NCBI GenBank assembly: GCA_964590945.1
Contig: CAZPXF010000052.1
Location: 1-14,963, forward strand
DNA from: CAZPXF01 sp964590945
GTDB taxonomy: Bacteria > Bacillota > Clostridia > Lachnospirales > Lachnospiraceae
Direction of reading: 5' to 3'
DNA: 14,963 bases
Shown here: in pieces, positions 13,193 through 14,963 of the stretch
How the letters are laid out: each line of letters starts with the position of its first letter
Numbering within the stretch: the stretch's first letter is position 1
Notes under the pieces: generated by a model
Database searches by the model: none
The model's input: the letters and a program-made list of their open reading frames with translations, nothing else
What the model was told of the DNA's origin: nothing
Made by a program: the position numbers and the translations under genes

Positions 13193-14935
13193 ATGACAGA
13201 AGAAATTTTAAGCGCTGTGAACAGTCAGGTCTTCGGCGTCTGGTTCCTGATCGGAGCCGCACTGGTATTCTGGATGCAGGCGGGCTTTGCAATGGTTGAG
13301 GCGGGCTTCACCAGAGCAAAGAACTCCGGCAACATCATTATGAAGAATCTGATGGACTTCTGTATCGGTACAGTGATGTTTATCCTGATCGGCTTCAGCC
13401 TGCTTTTGGGCGAAGATCTGATGGGACTGATCGGGAAGCCGGGTTTTGATCTTTTTACAGCTTATGCAAGCTTTGACTGGTCCAATTTCGTATTCAACCT
13501 GGTATTCTGCGCGACGACGGCAACGATCGTATCCGGGGCGATGGCGGAGAGAACAAAGTTTTTATCCTACTGTATTTATTCCGGCGTGATCTCAGCCCTG
13601 ATCTATCCGATCGAGGCGCATTGGATCTGGGGCGGCGGCTGGCTTTCCCAGCTGGGCTTCCACGATTTTGCAGGTTCCTGCGCGATCCATATGGTCGGCG
13701 GTATCTCAGCCCTGATCGGAGCAAAGATGCTTGGCCCTCGTATCGGTAAATTTGAAAAAGATAAATCCGGCAAGGTGTTCAAGGTCAATGCATTTCCGGG
13801 CCACAATCTTCCGATCGGTGCGCTTGGCGTATTTATCCTGTGGCTTGGCTGGTATGGTTTCAATGGCGCGGCGGCGACAAGCGTCGAGCAGCTTGGTTCC
13901 ATTTTCGTGACAACAACGATAGCTCCTGCGGTTGCAACGGTCGTATGTATGATATTTACATGGGTAAAATACGGCAAGCCGGATGTTTCCATGTGCCTGA
14001 ACGCTTCCCTTGCAGGTCTTGTGGCGATCACAGCTCCGTGTGATGTGACAGATGGGTTGGGCGCGATCATCATCGGCGCGGTTGCCGGAGTTCTGGTTGT
14101 ATTCGGCGTCTGGTTTCTTGATTACAAGCTGCATGTGGATGATCCGGTAGGAGCCGTGGCAGTACATATGATGAACGGTATCTGGGGAACGATCGCAACT
14201 GGTTTATTTGCAACATCATCCGCTCCGGGCAGCGAGATCGACGGTCTGTTCTATGGCGGCGGTTTCCATCAGCTCGGACTTCAGATCCTTGGATTCGCGG
14301 CAGTAGCGGCATGGACTGCTGTGACGATCACCATTACATTCTATGTGATCAAAGCGGTGGTCGGACTTCGTGTAACAGAGGAAGAGGAGATCATCGGTCT
14401 GGATGCAACAGAGCATGGACTTCCTTCCGCATACTCCGGCTTCAGTATTATGGATATTTCAAACTCCATGACAATGTCTGTAAACGAGAATACAAACCTT
14501 GGTGTGGACAGCTACGCGGAAGCTACAGAGTTCCAGAAGAATGCTTCTGTGCCGGTTGCAAAAGCGCCTGTCAATGAAACTGGTATTTACAAGGTTGTTA
14601 TTATTGCCAAGCTGTCCAGATATGACAAGCTGAGAAAAGCAATGAACGATCTTGGTGTAACCGGCATGACGGTGACTCAGGTTATGGGCTGCGGGATCCA
14701 GAAGGGTATCGGAGAGAAGTACCGTGGAGTTGAGATGGATGCAACGCTTCTTCCGAAGGTTAAGGTTGAGGTTATCGTAGGGGAAATTCCGGTGGATGAT
14801 GTGATTGAAACAGCGAAGAAGACGCTTTATACAGGACATATCGGAGACGGAAAGATCTTCGTATACTCTGTAGACAAAGTTGTTAAGGTTCGTACCGGAG
14901 AGGAGAATCTGGAAGCTCTTCAGGACGTAGAATAG
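13193..14935 (+). CDS. amt: Ammonium channel (Amt) fused to a C-terminal PII (GlnK) domain
   Basis: A 580-residue membrane protein. Start 13193 lies nine bases after GAGGAGG (13177-13183); the in-frame ATG 13187 would be only three bases away. Residues 1 to about 420 form the 11-helix Amt channel, with D158, the twin pore histidines H166 (AIHMVGG) and H325 (AVHMMNG), SGAMAER, and the conserved cytoplasmic tail GLRVTEEEEIIGLD. A polar linker (about 421-463) leads to a complete PII domain (466-580): GMTVTQV, QKG (503-505), YRGVE at the T-loop base, LPKVKVEV, GDGKIFV and VRTGEE. PII proteins bind ATP or ADP and 2-oxoglutarate and plug Amt trimers when nitrogen is plentiful. Here the plug is covalently attached. 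The T-loop tyrosine uridylylated in E. coli (Tyr51) is replaced by Met515, so that modification cannot occur at this site. Confidence 0.95.
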   Translation: MTEEILSAVNSQVFGVWFLIGAALVFWMQAGFAMVEAGFTRAKNSGNIIMKNLMDFCIGTVMFILIGFSLLLGEDLMGLIGKPGFDLFTAYASFDWSNFVFNLVFCATTATIVSGAMAERTKFLSYCIYSGVISALIYPIEAHWIWGGGWLSQLGFHDFAGSCAIHMVGGISALIGAKMLGPRIGKFEKDKSGKVFKVNAFPGHNLPIGALGVFILWLGWYGFNGAAATSVEQLGSIFVTTTIAPAVATVVCMIFTWVKYGKPDVSMCLNASLAGLVAITAPCDVTDGLGAIIIGAVAGVLVVFGVWFLDYKLHVDDPVGAVAVHMMNGIWGTIATGLFATSSAPGSEIDGLFYGGGFHQLGLQILGFAAVAAWTAVTITITFYVIKAVVGLRVTEEEEIIGLDATEHGLPSAYSGFSIMDISNSMTMSVNENTNLGVDSYAEATEFQKNASVPVAKAPVNETGIYKVVIIAKLSRYDKLRKAMNDLGVTGMTVTQVMGCGIQKGIGEKYRGVEMDATLLPKVKVEVIVGEIPVDDVIETAKKTLYTGHIGDGKIFVYSVDKVVKVRTGEENLEALQDVE

Positions 14936-14963
14936 AGCATTATAAAAGAGACCATCAAATGGA

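Overview
The window looks like chromosome from a low-to-mid GC Gram-positive anaerobe, most likely a Lachnospiraceae/Clostridia member. The reasons are strong AGGAG-type ribosome binding sites, a ferredoxin-type GltBD glutamate synthase, a PucR/CdaR-type regulator, and an ammonium channel carrying its own PII domain. The taxonomy is inference only. No tRNA, rRNA, CRISPR array, transposase or integrase was seen.

Left part (1-4.2 kb): a membrane-anchored CE4 polysaccharide deacetylase (minus strand) diverges from a TetR-family regulator. After the regulator come a TetR-type palindrome and two small membrane-protein genes interspersed with RNA hairpins. Convergent to these lies a minus-strand gene I read as a bacterial pentameric ligand-gated ion channel (Cys-loop receptor superfamily). 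Its N-terminal domain aligns by eye with GLIC and is followed by four membrane helices, but the extracellular domain is shortened. The deacetylase and the channel share a nearly identical ~53-bp upstream module with a -10 box and a hairpin at the predicted 5' end of the transcript, so they may be co-regulated.

Middle (4.2-6.6 kb): a lipoprotein with a long Asp/Ser/Thr-rich spacer sits 2 bp ahead of a PucR/CdaR-type transcription factor.

Right part (6.6-15 kb) is nitrogen assimilation. gltB and gltD encode the two subunits of glutamate synthase. They are followed by an Amt ammonium channel fused to a C-terminal PII (GlnK) domain that lacks the uridylylated tyrosine. Both gltB and amt have a good promoter followed by terminator-like leader hairpins whose 3' arms can also pair downstream, which suggests control by premature termination or leader structure. 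The amt leader has two such terminators in tandem, and the second can alternatively pair with the ribosome binding site. Together these genes capture ammonium, gate its entry by energy and 2-oxoglutarate status, and convert glutamine plus 2-oxoglutarate to glutamate.
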